This document shows, in pieces, positions 36,883 through 48,786 of a stretch of DNA of 64,000 bases (positions within the stretch are counted from its first letter, which is position 1; each line of letters begins with the position of its first letter). The stretch is from Emydura subglobosa (Eukaryota; Chordata; Testudines; Chelidae). The position numbers were made by a program, and so were the translations under genes. A model generated the notes under the pieces. It ran no database searches. It was not told the origin of the DNA and worked only from the letters and a program-made list of their open reading frames with translations. The stretch covers positions 19,578,694-19,642,693 of the forward strand of contig ML680053.1 of assembly GCA_007922225.1 (NCBI GenBank), in the 5' to 3' direction.

Positions 36883-38289
36883 TTGTCATAAATTAGTGAT
36901 ATTCTACTATATTAGAATCTATAGCAAATGTGGATTAAAGAGAGACTGCCCAGTTTTCGGTCAAAAAATTGGTTTATTTCAGAGTTATGAACTGATGAAG
37001 AATATATTCCAAGTTGTTCATTTTGAATTCCAAATACCCAGAGAGGGGTCAATGCCACTGTTTTCTTAGGCAGTTCCAGTGGGTCCCTCAGCTGTGGCTA
37101 TGGGGCAAAGAGAGAACCGTTCTTGTTTGATGGTCGTGGTTCTTGTGCCAAACTTCTAAGAAAAAAAGTTGAAGGATGTAAGTGAGCAGAAATAGGGCAT
37201 TGCTAACCTAAAAGGGACAGATCATGGCACCTGGGTTGATTTGCAAAGTAAACTTACTGTAAGTCTAGCTTTTAAAAAAACTCCAAAAATTCCTTCGTTA
37301 TCTCTGTAGTGGCTTTTATGCATCTTCCCAACTTCAACATTCTTCTCTTATTGTCTTCCCTTTCTTCCCATGGCTTCCTGAGATTTCTCCTCCTCCTCAG
37401 CTTCTGCATCCTGCTGCTCTCTTTATTCTCTCACTTTCACTGCCAATGCCTTGAACTTCACTAACTTTCACCTATTTCATCTCTATTTTTCCTAGCTAGA
37501 GTTCACATTTTTGTCCCTCCCAAATGTACCTCTTTTACCCTGTTTCTCTCCTATTACCAGTAGATTTGGATGGAATTCTGTCCATATTTGATGGGGTTGT
37601 TGGGTTGTCTTCACCACTTTCTCCTGGAAATAGGGAGCATGTGAAGAAAACTCCACATCTTCCCTTCTGCATTGGTGCTTGCTCCTTTGGCGCTGGTCTA
37701 TACATGCTTTTGGAACATTTTGCCCAAATCTTGTACATCATTTCAGAATCTAGATCTCAGTTCTTTGCTAGTATATCTCTACTGAAGTGCTTGTATTGAA
37801 ACTAGTATTTTTACAGAAGCTCAGTGTTCTGCTGCTCAGAATGAAGGGACTCTGTTAAGAGCAGATGATTATAACAAAGTCATACTTTTTGGAGTTGTAT
37901 TCCCTATACTAGTCAGTTTCTGAGCAGTGCTGTTGGGGAAAATGTTTTTAAAGTGCTTTTAACTGTTAGAATGCTCTTCTTTTTGGAAATCTATTCAATG
38001 TCTGACAGTAATTATAAAGCAGTTGGCTGTAAAATTCTTTCTGATGTAGCCAGTTTGAGCCATCTTCACTTAGATGTCAATTCAGGAAATCATCCTTAGT
38101 CAGAAAAGAACTTAAGATGCTGTTTAAGTTGAATAGGCATAGACTTAAGCACATTCCTAAGTGCTTTCCTGAATTGGGGCCTCTAAGTAAGTATGACTTT
38201 TTCACCTACCTTGGTTATAGGAATAGCTTTTTCATTCATTCTCTCTCCTATTGATTATGATGCCATCTTATGAAAAGCTGAGAGGTCAG

Positions 38290-38341
38290 GCTTTCTTTCT
38301 TCCCCCCTCCTCCCCCCTTGTTACTTTTAAAAAAAAAATTT
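38290..38341. repeat. C-rich/T-rich low-complexity run
   Basis: CCCCCCTCCTCCCCCC followed by a poly-A stretch near 38329. Low complexity only. Confidence 0.7.
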
Positions 38342-39205
38342 CGTTTCATACGCGAGATAAGAGTTGTTCTGAGGCAATAGGGAAGCCAGAACGTTTTGCT
38401 TCTGTATATTGAATGCCTCGGCTCAACTGATAAAACGTGTACTCCTGTATATCCGAGACTCTCAAACGTTTTCATCGTCTGGACCACATTTTAAAACAGA
38501 CGTGTCATGAATCTTTTTAGTGAGAGGATGCTCATTGTATGAGGTGTTTGGATACTGGGGTGAAGCATGCTATATGGGGCCAAACCTAAAAACCAACTGA
38601 AGTCAGTGGAAAGACTTTCATTGACTTCAGAAGGTTTGGATCTGGCCATAAATGCTTAGATACATAGATTGCTCGGTATAGTGGGTCCTGTATATGATTC
38701 AGTTGACATAAATTCTGTCACTGGCGAAGTAAAAATAAAATAAAATAAAAATAGAAAGCAAAGTAAGATTTTAACATGTGGCAACAGTAACTTATCTTTT
38801 GGTTAAAACTGACTAGTTATTACAGTGAAATAATCTGGAAACAATTTATCTTGGTGACTGAACTAGAAATTTAACTGTTTTATAAAATATATCCTAGTTT
38901 CCTGAATATGTAATAAAATTCAAACACTGTTTCATGTCCTTAAACAAAATAGGATATTATTTAGTAATGGATAGAGAATCACTTCAGCATGCAGTGCCAG
39001 GAATAAAAAGGTTCCACCCTGTCTGTTTTACAGGAAAAACTGTTATTATGCCAACTTAATTGGGAATATAAGTATGAGAATACTGACCCTCAGTAATTTG
39101 CTTGCCTGGTTATGAGGCATGTTTCTAATTTTTTAAAAATAATTACATGATGAATGTGGTCTGTTTGGAGTGAAGAGTTTAATGACTATTATCTAGTAAT
39201 TAGCT

Positions 39206-39229
39206 TTTTTTTTTTTTTTTTTTTTTTTA
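39206..39229. repeat. Poly-T tract
   Basis: A T run of about 24. It could be the antisense poly-A of a retroposed copy, but the adjoining purine-rich block at 39232-39580 is not recognised. Confidence 0.8.
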
Positions 39230-39231
39230 AA

Positions 39232-39580
39232 TTAGGGGAAATTTTTGGCCTGTGTGCGAGGAAAACAGCGACTGTCAAACACTAGAAAGCAGACAAGAGA
39301 TGGTTGTTGAGCATCTGGCATAAGGAACTGGAGAGGTAGTTGAAGACAGGTCAGATGGGTGAGTGCAGGAGCTGAAGTGCTGGAGCAATAACAGGAGAGA
39401 GGTGGCTGGTGAAGCAGGGGGGGAGGGATGCTAATGAGGTCAGCCAAAGCGGTGGGGAGAAAGCAGCAGGGCATTGAGGATGAGCTTGAGTAGGAAACAG
39501 ATGTGTGTCAATAATCACGTTTGCAGCGTGGTGGGAGTTTACAACTATTCGTTTACTCCAGGTATACCAGTGAGATGGCA
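39232..39580. other. Purine-rich block of unknown origin
   Basis: G/A-rich sequence (for example GAGAGGTGGCTGGTGAAGCA) next to a poly-T tract, distinct from the AT-rich surroundings. It has no domain-bearing frame. It may be an unrecognised interspersed repeat. Confidence 0.35.
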
Positions 39581-40274
39581 TCTTGGGGCTAAAAGGTAAA
39601 TGATTATTTCAGAACATTTGGATAGAATGGGGAGGAGAGAAGGACAAAGTGTTTAAAGAAAAGAGTTCTTTAGTCATTCCCTACACACAGCTCCCATTGA
39701 CTGACTTCACCAATAGTGCCTTTGATTATTCGAAAGAATCAATCCTGTAGAACCTTTCAACAAGCATCTTTTTATTCATGAAGGATGATATTTCCAAGGT
39801 GCCTAGGGGATTTAACCAAATTGTGTGTCTAAATCCCCTAACTGGGTTTCCAGATCTCAGGCTAGGACTGTTTTGTATCATTTCCATATCAATCTTTAGA
39901 GGTCATTTGCAGAATGTTCATATGCATGTTTCTGAGATTCCCAGATCAGTCAAAAGGATATCTTTTCTATAGGCTTAAAGGTCAATTTTGCTTCTGACTC
40001 TCAAAAATGCATTTGGGGTTCCATGTTTCTATGCCTTACTGACTCCTGTGCTCAGTTTACAAGTAAGAAGGTTTTTAATTGGCACTTCTGCAAACTGACC
40101 ATGGGAACTGTAGTTCTTCCCAGTTACTAAATTTATTATAAGAAATAATAAATGATCCAGCCATATACTGCCCTTCATTACACTTGCACAAAGTATAGAA
40201 AAGGTACTGTAGGGAAGAGATGAATTATGTTACTTTCATCTTTATTTTCAGATCCTTTGAGTATAGGGACTTAG

Positions 40275-40400
40275 GATTTACCTTTCTAGGACAAACCATT
40301 AGTCCATCTAGTTCACCACCATGTCTTTGGCAGCAACCAATACTGGATGCTTCAAAGGAAGCTAACCCCGCCCTCCGCCCCAACCAACCAACTATTATAT
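40275..40400 (-). mobile_element. CR1-like 3' fragment
   Basis: TAGTCCATCTAGTTCACCAC, then GTCTTTGGCAGCAACCAATA, then TGGATGCTTCAAAGGAAGC is a diverged version of the 3' UTR at 53330-53430, in the same orientation. Confidence 0.5.
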
Positions 40401-41864
40401 ACATATCCTGATTGTTCAGTGCTGTCCATGGAATTGTGGTGGCAAATCCTTAATGACCCATTATGCCTTCAGAAAATAGGAAATGGATTTTCTAAAAGTT
40501 TTCTCACCACTTGCTTGCAAAACCCTTGTTTTCTTAACCTTGCAGCCAATCCAACATAATTGTCTAAAGATCTCTTCTCTGAAGGTGTGCCAATTGTTGT
40601 GTAAACAAATGTTTTGGAAGTCAGTATATTGCTGGTAGTAAGTCATCTGGAAGGAGTTAAAGACAAAGACTTAATTGATTAAAACAGAAAATAGAAATGA
40701 CTTACACCATATAGAGTTTGCAGCATATTATCAAAGATTCCAGTTGCGACATGCTTATGGTGTAAAAATATCTGTTTTCTAGCTCAGTAGTGTCACAAAT
40801 GGATGTAAGTGTATCTTCTCTGATTACACTAGTCTCCTGCCAAAAAACAGTATCAATAGTTGGACCCTTTCCTAGATAGGCGGTTGCCCAAAGTATTGGA
40901 ATGTTTTTCTTGTTGTTCTGTTATACAGCTTAATGCTTTTCATATTTCCAGTTGCCTCCAAAATAAGCTTCTGATTTCTGTTAATTTTGAGTAGACTTTT
41001 TAATGATCTAAATACACAGGTGGCATGTCAAGGTTCTTAATTTTCATTCCAACTTTAACTTTTTTTATTCCCAAAAGAGATTGCCTAAAATTACCCAACG
41101 GCACAGTCTACACTGAAGAGCAAAAACAATAAAATCCCTCTCTTCTCCTCAGTCAAGACACTTAATTGACCTTTGGTAGTTATAAACATGTCCTCATTCT
41201 GGGTCCCACCTTTCCTTGAACGTACCTAGCCCTCTTGCTGGTACCTTTTAAGTACCATCCTTTTTCTCTCCTTTTGTGACAAGGCAAATCCTGACGAAGG
41301 ACACCTACCAAGACAAAAACCTAGGAGGACAATGATCTGTAAGCATAAGTAGATGGATCCAACTATGGGCTTCTTTCAGACTTGAGTTTGCACTCTGACT
41401 TCCGTAGTCTTCACTGAATGTTTTTCATGCTCCAGTGGAATATCTATCTATTGCACATTTACACAGGGCACACAGAATTTTTCTTTGGTAAGATGTCTTC
41501 CTTTGTTGTGTGTGTAAAGTTACATATATTTATAAGCAAGTTTAGAATTCTGTTTCCTGTTGTAAATAATTTTTCCTCATTTCAGGATTTTGTCTGTTTG
41601 TGTTTAAAGATCCTTTTGTCTTGTTTTGTACATATGTCTGATTCAAAATCATACCTTGCTGGAGGTAATCCCTTTCAGGACATAGAGAGAGTGGCAGTCT
41701 AGCTTTTGGCATAAGAGGATCCTTGGCCTTCTCCTTTGCTCTTGCCTTTACCTTGTACCTCTCTCTCCCAGTTTGTAGCTCTACTTGTTACAAGGTGCCA
41801 TGACTCCAATCAAATTATTAGAATTGCCTGATATTAATATTAATTTGATCTTTCTTTTCCACAG

Positions 41865-41926
41865 CCCAGTCACTGAAAGAGTTTGCCCGGCTACTGATTG
41901 CTGTAGAAGAAGAGAGAAGACGACTT
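41865..41926 (+). CDS. ARHGAP42: ARHGAP42 exon (BAR domain part 2)
   Basis: The exon is preceded by the acceptor TTTCTTTTCCACAG and followed by the donor GTAAGT at 41927. It is 62 bp: two bases completing the alanine codon begun at 6306, then 20 codons ending in phase 0. The product QSLKEFARLLIAVEEERRRL matches ARHGAP42 directly after DDEINI(A), at about human residues 84-104. It is the acidic/basic helical continuation of the BAR domain. Both splice sites and the phase agree with the upstream exon, so the pair is well supported. The next coding piece should begin with Ile; I did not find it in the remaining 22 kb. Confidence 0.94.
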
Positions 41927-42984
41927 GTAAGTCTGGTATAATAATATACTGTGGTTTTTTCTTTCTTTTTTGTAATCTTTGAAAATACAAAAATTTGTTC
42001 ATGCATCTTGACGACATTCTGAGCTCCTCTGTACTTGTAAAATATATCCTATACAATATGTATTTGCAGCCACATTAATAAAGCACTTTGCTTAAAATAC
42101 TAATTTAATTTGGTTTGGTAATAACAATACTGTAGTGCAGCTGTTAAATATGGGGTAATTTTGCTGTGTAGGCTGCCAGTATCAGGAAATTAGCTGGTCT
42201 CAAGCCTTACTTGGTTGAAAGAGGCAAAGCAAAATGCTTCATTACAAGCATCAGCATAGTAAGGTTACTACTTTAAAAATACCTTCTTTGCTATGATGTG
42301 AACACAGCCAATCCAAAATGGATATTGAAAGAAACAGCAGCAGAGAAGAGGGGAATAGAAGTTCAGGTGAACACAACATGTTAATTTTTTTAGAAAGTGT
42401 TTGTTTTGCAAATGATGCTTTTAGACCTGTCCCTGGATAACAGAAGGGCAGATCACCTAATGATGTAAATTGTTACAGCTCTTTTGACTTCAGTGGAGCT
42501 ATAACAACTTATACACCAGCTGAGGATCAGCCCTTGAAGTTCATACTCCATTATTTTTGGTATAATCTAGTCTTTTTCTTCTTGATGCTGTGTTGAGTTT
42601 TATTAAATTTTTTATAGAAATCCTGGAAGATTTGTGAAAATAAACAATGCATTTTTTTTAATACAAGGCCTGAGAGAGATTATATATCCCCTTTTTAGAG
42701 TGCTTCAAATGCACAAATATGTTTGTATAATTAATTTAAGGAAAGAGCTGAACTTAAAAATCACATTGGCAGTAAGGTCAGCATCTCCACACCTTTCTCA
42801 CTTGAAGATCCTGAGAGACGTGATAACACTGTGTTTCAAAACTCAGGAACATACTGAAGAGAGCCAGCCAGGAAATGGTTTTCCCATCTTGCAAAAATTT
42901 TGGAGATTTAAAAAAAAAAAAAACAATTCCGTTTTGTATTGGGACAAAACAGATAGCTTTTGAATTGTTTTTGAGAGCGGGACC

Positions 42985-43370
42985 GCAGACAATAGCCCGG
43001 TTGTGAGGCATTCACCTGGAATGTGGAAGATTCAGGTTGAAAAAATTCTGTCTGATTGGGAGCCAGGACTCAAATGTCTTCCATATCCCAGCTGAGTGCT
43101 CCATCCATCAGGTTATTGGCTGTTCTGGGTGTGTCCCCCTCAGTCTCCTGTTAGTTCCTCTTTGTATAAATAATTTAAAGTATTCACTGGAGCAGAGACT
43201 CGAACCTGAAACTCCCTCGTCCCAGAGGAGTGCCCTGGCCACTGGACCCAAGATACTTTCCTCATCAAAGTTGAAATTGGCCCTTTCCTGTGAAAAGTTT
43301 TTCCATTTCAGTGAAATAGCATTTTCTGATGAATAAACATTCTGTCAAAATATTTCCAACCAGCTCTAAT
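42985..43370. repeat. SINE-like cluster of three tRNA-like modules
   Basis: Three blocks resemble tRNA A-box/B-box halves. On + at about 42990-43045, GTGAGGCATTCACCTGGAAT is followed by ATTCAGGTTGA. On - at about 43063-43120, the minus strand reads GATGGATGGAGCACTCAGCT and then GACATTTGAGTCC. On - at about 43190-43245, GGCCAGGGCACTCCTCTGGG is followed by TTCAGGTTCGAGTCTC, which has a good B-box. The block ends in the AT-rich repeat tail CCAACCAGCTCT at 43366. None folds as a plausible functional tRNA. Confidence 0.6.
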
Positions 43371-44072
43371 TATGAGCAGCACTCCTTGGTTTTCAAAGTT
43401 GCGCAGCTAAACTCTCATGCATAACTCCCAACAATATTAATGGGTTTGTATGGCCAAATTCTTGTGCTTCACTTTGAAAATTATCTCCACATAGTTCAGT
43501 TTTTTCAAAATAACTTTTGAACGCTGTTGCACATTTCTTTTAGCGGTTTAGAAAAGCAGGGTATATAAACACTAACTCACAAATCATTTAGGATTCAGTT
43601 GTTGTCCTAATGTAAACTTAATGTTTTTAAAATGAAGGAAACATAGTTAAATTATTTTGTTTAATTAAGTGTATATTTCTTCTGAGTGATCTCTATTTTA
43701 TTCCACTGAGGGTTTACACATGTACAACATGCGTCCTGAGAATTTGAAAGTAGTGTCTGTTGGTCTGCGCATGCACCCTGGTTCACCTCATGGTTTAATT
43801 AAGGTGATAAAGGGCAGGGTGGACTGACTGCGTCTCCAATTCCTTCTGACCACCGCATGGCCCAGGTCAGAACTTTCAGTGTCCTAATCTCTGATGCACC
43901 TTTAAAACACTGTTGTACATAGTTTTAGAATTTTACAATGTATAGTGTTTTTAGCTGTTTTATAGTAGTTTAATGATTAGGATAGATAGTTTGGATAGAT
44001 AGGATAGAAAGTTAATTTCCATGCCCGTTACCCTGCTCCCGCTCCCGGGTACTCACATGCGAGTACTGGACT

Positions 44073-44279
44073 GTGCCTAAGACCCTGGGCTTTAAAATCT
44101 GTGCCTCCTACCTGCGTTCCTTTTTGGTCAATGACAAACATGCACTCTACTGCTGCCTCTACTGCTTGGGAGAAGCCCACATTGCATCCAGGTGCAGTAT
44201 CTGCCAGTCCTTCCCTCTGTACATTGGCCTGAAACAGCCAGGAGTGAGCCTCTGGTTACCGAGTCCACTTGGGGGGTAA
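44073..44279 (+). pseudogene. DIRS gag-like fragment with Cys/His cluster
   Basis: A 68-codon open stretch. FKICASYLRSFLVNDKHALY is followed by CCLYCLGEAHIASRCSICQS, a CxxC...H...CxxC pattern like the zinc-binding part of DIRS gag. DIRS gag coats the RNA in the particle. Upstream and downstream gag sequence is in other frames. The ATG is the first in the frame and may be near the real start, since it lies about 220 bp after the left inverted repeat. Confidence 0.5.
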
Positions 44280-44816
44280 GGAAGCATGTCCATAAGCATG
44301 ACATTGTCTTCCTCGAAAGCAAGGAAAGGGGGGATGGTCCTTCCACGAGTTCAAGTCATAAAGAGGGAGCATACTATAAACACATAAATGTGAGAAGTCC
44401 CAGAAGCAAGGTGTTCCAGCAGTCCCGGGTACTGAACCGCAGGTACCGTTGACATTGGTGCCCTATAAAGTGTGGGACCACCGTGCTCCAGGGAAATCCA
44501 CTGCTATGCTACTGGTTCCGTGTAAGGAGGGGGTACCTCTAACACCAGAAAGATCAGGAAAAGCACCCGAGCCCCAGAATGCTTTTGACTTAAGAGGAAC
44601 CAAGATCTCCACACTCGTTGGGAGACTATTTCTCCCCCTCATGACATGCCACTGTTGTGAGACTCCTCCACTCCTGCTCTACACACTTCCACCAGCTTTG
44701 ACGGTACCGCCGATGGAACTGGAGTCCGCCTTCTCATCTTCGGAAGAGTTGGACGACAGGCAAGGACCATCCATTCCCTAATAGCAGCCTGGGTACCCCA
44801 GAAGACCATCCAGATC

Positions 44817-45398
44817 ATGGCAATGTCCTCCAGTGCAGCTGGGCCTCTGGTTCCCCACGCCACGGGGTCTGGCACATCATCCTCCGGATCCAGCATACTG
44901 GCCTTATGGGGGCCTGGGTCCCAATATACCCCCTCGGAACCCATTTCGTCTGCAAGGGAAACTTCACTTGCCTCCCCATTAAGTGTGTCTTTGAGTAGAC
45001 CCTCAGATCTGATGCTGGAAGAGGACCCCATCGGCCTGTTTCCAAAGATGCCGCCAGAACTGCAGCAATTCCTGTCTTCTTCACTGGATGAGGGAGTGAC
45101 TACAGCATCCTTGGTCTTCTCCTTGCAGAAGACAAGACACATCAGGAAGTCCCCCAGACTGTTAGTTGCAGTAGCAGAAAGACTCAAGGGTAAGGCAATC
45201 GCCACCCAGAACAGCTCCAAGTGGATTTTGGGTTGCATCATACTGCTATTCACAATCTGGCCTGCCTCCATCCACTGGGTGCAGGCTCATTCCACGAGAG
45301 CCCAGGCTTTGACCATGGCCTCCCTCCACGACATGTTACTCTGGGACATATGTAGAGTGGCCATGTGGAGTTCAGTGCACATCTTTGTTATGCATTAA
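44817..45398 (+). pseudogene. Gag remnant fused in frame to recombinase C-terminus
   Basis: A 193-codon open frame. Its first ~110 residues are Ser/Pro-rich with an acidic helical part (PPELQQFLSSSLDEGVTT), as in DIRS gag. From about residue 114 it reads PRLLVAVAERLKGKAIATQ, then VQAHSTRAQALTMASLHDML and DICRVAMWSSVHIFVMHYA-like sequence, which aligns with the recombinase at 1224-1844. The H-x-x-R pair and the terminal H/Y region are kept. The first catalytic arginine (SARRVSE) and all of RT/RNase H are absent. The frame stops at 45396-45398, before the tyrosine in the family alignment. The N-terminal assignment is inferred; the C-terminal one is solid. Confidence 0.68.
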
Positions 45399-45570
45399 CC
45401 TTAGTACAGTACTCCGTGGCAGATGGCTCCCGCAGGATGGCACTCCTCTGTTCAACTGTTTCAACTTCATCCTCGCATCCTCCTGCAACTTAGGTACTGC
45501 TTGTTAATCACCCTCAGTGCAATACAATAGTGCCATCACTCAAAGAAGAGGAGGTTACTTACCTGTAACT

Positions 45571-45832
45571 GGAGGTTCTTTGAGATGTGTGGTCCCTATC
45601 TGTATTCTACCTCCTGCCCTCCTTCCCCTCTGCTATGGATCTGTTGGATTTGTGGTGGGGAAGGAACTGGAGACATGATTGGTCCACCCTGCCATTTATC
45701 ACCTCAGATGAAACCAGGGTGCATGTGCAGACCAATGGACACTACTTTCAAATTCTCGGCTCCGGACACATGGTATGCATGCATCAGCCCTCAGTGGAAT
45801 GAAGTTAGGGACCACACATCTCAAAGAACCTC
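45571..45832. repeat. 29-bp inverted repeat at the DIRS 3' end
   Basis: GGAGGTTCTTTGAGATGTGT (45571 on) pairs with ACACATCTCAAAGAACCTCC (ending 45832); the arms continue inward through GGTCCCTA/TAGGGACC. They enclose the right inverted terminal repeat. Such arrangements fit the internal complementary regions of DIRS elements. Confidence 0.75.
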
Positions 45833-45839
45833 CCCCATA

Positions 45840-48785
45840 CACGTAAGTAACCTCCGCTTACAAAATACTATACAGCGGTACCACATGACACTGCATGACA
45901 ACCTATATTTTGTTTTTAAAAGCCAAATTAATGTCTCTTATACTTTTGATTTTATTTAAAAATTAGAGCATAGTCACACTGCTTAATGCCGTTGTATTGT
46001 TAGGAACATTAAGTGAATATAGGTTTTGTTTTGGGATGGGTGTGGAATAAAAGGAACCGTGTCTTGTTTGCAATCCAAACACTGCAGCAGTTCTTCATTT
46101 CCCAGGCTGTAAAATGGAAATATTTTCTGCTTCATGGAAGGATTATGGTGGTGATGATAAAATTTATTAGGAATTGTGTGGTGTTCAGATGCTATGGTGA
46201 TAGAGGTCTATAAGTACCGATATAGATTTTATGCTCAAGTGGACTTAATCAGTAGGCTTGGTTGTGGAGATTTACTTTCTTCTGAAGAGAGGTGAATTTG
46301 AGCATATGCTTAAATGTTTTCTGAACTGGGTTCTATACATACAGGCTAACTGATGTACTAATAATTTAAGTAACCACAGGATATGGTAAGTGAGTTTACA
46401 TGATGCATAGCCCCATACTCAGACAATAGCTTCCCTCTGTGGTAACATAAATGCAAAACTTCTTTCTTTGCAGGCTGTTAGGTCTACAGTAGACTTTGTT
46501 CAGATTACAGGTTGAATACAGAGTTTAAAACAAGTGAATAGATTTTTTTTAAAACCCTACACACATGAGATCAAATTCTACTCTACTTACACTGAAGTTA
46601 ATCATAAACTAAGGAGAACTCAATTTACGTCACTTTTAAGGAAAAGTGGCACAGTCTGGAGAGAAGTTTAAAATTCAGTGAAGGGATTTTTATATACTAT
46701 AAAAGATTAACCTTCTCAAGAAACATCCTGCTACGTTGTCTCTTTGTTTTCCTTTCTCCTAGAAATAATTGTGCAATCTTGAAAAAGCCTCCAATTTAAA
46801 TCAGGAAATTATTAATCCAGGAAGAGATTCGCAATGAGTTCTCTCATTCTCATGAGTAAATGAGAGTAAGATTGGCCCGGGTTTCATCTGCTGTGAATCA
46901 GAATTTCTATTTTAAAATAGTGTATTATGTAATGTTAAATTTAATACACAGTTGCAGTGCAAAGTACATTTTTTCTTTCTGTTTGTCACAGAGCAAACTC
47001 GGAGGAAGAATAAAAAGGTGATTGTTCAGAGTTTATCAGTTTACCAGTTCACTACATGTTGAACTACTTCTTTAAACCCGGTTTTGGATGAATAACTTTC
47101 CAAATTAAGTTGAAGATTATAAGGTGATTCTGTAGGGGAAGCGAGAACAATAAAGAGAGATGCAGGTTTTATTTTTAAAGCTGATTAATCTTTCATAGTA
47201 TATAAAGCTGCCTTCACTGGTTTTTATCCTCCTTTCCAAATGAGTCACTTCTTTTTGCCTTAGAACATTCCTTGTCTCTCTAGTTTATGATTGGCTCTCT
47301 CCATAAAGTGTTTCATGTGATACAGGAAGGACACTGCATAAAAAACAAAATTGTATTTTTTTATTGTTCTTTGCAGGCTAAAGTTAATGGAATAGAGAGA
47401 GAGTTAAATATTTGGTCCTTATTCTTCAATGGATTCTGTTACTATGATACCAGAAGTCCTTGTGTGGATTCAAAAGCCATGCCAGCAGGTTCTAATTCAG
47501 GAACATGGCCTTGGTCTCTTAATTTTCCCCTTATATAGAAATGCTTCTTATATGTACATGCTTCTTATATGTACATGCTTCTTAATTTAATAAATATAAA
47601 ATTTAGCAAGGGAATGAAATAACCTAAATGTCATAATTAAAACCAACAATTCAAGTAATATATTAAGTTCCTAATTTTTTTATTCAATAGTGTGTATTTA
47701 AAGTGACTAACCACCATCACTCTCAGCAATAGAGTTGAATTGCAGATAATACTACAGACAATTATTAATTTAAAGGAATCACACTACATTTCTTGGTGAT
47801 AGAGTATTATTCAACTGTTTTTGTACTGTTCTTGACTACACTTGCTGTACCACAATTCTGTTTGTTCTCTTGAAACTGAATGCATATATAGTAAGTCACC
47901 CCTGTCCACAATATGTAAAAGGCCTACAATTATCTGGCTAGTAAAAGTGGGATGAGAGGATAATTCACCATCATTGGGAAAGCTCTTATTTTTAAACAGT
48001 TTATACCCTGTCTTTGGGAGATAATTTAAAATCTTGGGGGTTAAAGTCCTTAATATATCCCCACACAATAGAGACAAACACTAAATTTGAATAATTTCAT
48101 TAAGGGATTTGGCACTCAGATAAGATAGAAGGATTACTGTAATAAACACTGCATAAACAGCAATTTTGCATAGATCCCCTCACTACCATTTCCAGTATGG
48201 TAACTCTGTGCCTGCAGGGACAAACGTTAGAGATGAAAGGTAGTTTATTTTTCCTGCCATTGTCCTCTCTGTTTAGAATGCCACCAGTGGTACCACAGTT
48301 GATGGCAGTGTGGTGATGGTGGTTTTTGTGATGGAAATGCTTTCCACGAGGGGTTGTACTTAGGCTACTAACTAACTTCATGTCATAGGATAGACAGTGG
48401 CCCTGATGCTACTTATGCACATGCTTAAGTGCTTTGCGGATTTGGGGCTTTCATTTCCTGAGTGCCTAGACTCATATACAATAGATTAAAATAAATAAAT
48501 ATATATACATACACACACACAGTCTCCCTAGTCCCTTCCTTTCCCTCCTAAATGGCTAGTTAATGCAAATACAATCTTGCCCATACCTGAGAAAGCTGAA
48601 GCCTATTAATTTGTAGCAGTTATTCTAATGAATAAATTCCTTAATTCATAAGGTTAATCATTATTGCTATATAGATAATTAGAAATTTAAAAAAATCAAG
48701 AGTATGTCATCATTCTTTTAAAATATTGATTTGCATTTCTTTAGTTTTCTTGATGATGCCTGAACCCATACTGTAATTGTTGTGG
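45840..48785. other. Intronic sequence, one short tandem repeat
   Basis: AT-rich non-coding sequence. A CAATCC/CACA-type simple run occurs at about 48500-48521, and a 17-bp tandem repeat at 47541. No exon recognised. Confidence 0.5.
47541..47584. repeat. 17-bp tandem repeat, 2.6 copies
   Basis: The unit ATGCTTCTTATATGTAC is repeated exactly at 47541-47557 and 47558-47574, with 10 bases of a third copy. Confidence 0.9.
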
Positions 48786-48786
48786 T

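Larger units (their letters stand above)
6307..41864 (+). other. ARHGAP42: ARHGAP42 intron between the two BAR-domain exons
   Basis: A 35,558-bp intron with donor GTAAGT at 6307 and acceptor TTTCTTTTCCACAG ending at 41864; it interrupts a codon after its first base. It holds the repeats listed separately and no other gene that I can support. Stretches without recognised repeats, for example 9.0-10.5, 10.9-12.5, 16.7-18.2, 24.2-26.6, 28.1-30.8, 33.6-35.0 and 37-40 kb, are AT-rich non-coding sequence. Confidence 0.85.
43701..45832 (+). mobile_element. Internally deleted DIRS-like retrotransposon
   Basis: Inverted terminal repeats are visible at 43701-43846 and 45660-45799. For example, GAGAATTTGAAAGTAGTGTC on the left matches the complement of GACACTACTTTCAAATTCTC on the right, and TTCCACTGAG the complement of CTCAGTGGAA. 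Between them are a gag-like segment and the C-terminal part of a tyrosine recombinase. RT and RNase H are missing, so the 2.1-kb copy is non-autonomous. A motif at 45553-45595 is shared with the first DIRS copy. Confidence 0.82.

Noticed and set aside
43190..43245. Minus-strand tRNA gene candidate
   Set aside because: It has a good B-box-like sequence but no acceptor stem or full cloverleaf; better explained as a SINE module.
44639..45271. 210-codon open frame on the minus strand
   Set aside because: It is antisense to the DIRS gag-recombinase frame, which carries the recognisable motifs; this frame has none.
47375..47540. Acceptor-like TTGTTCTTTGCAG with an 83-codon frame
   Set aside because: The translation does not match ARHGAP42 or any family I know, and a donor is missing.
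48495..48525. AT/AC dinucleotide runs as a regulatory element
   Set aside because: Simple microsatellite sequence with nothing to support a function.
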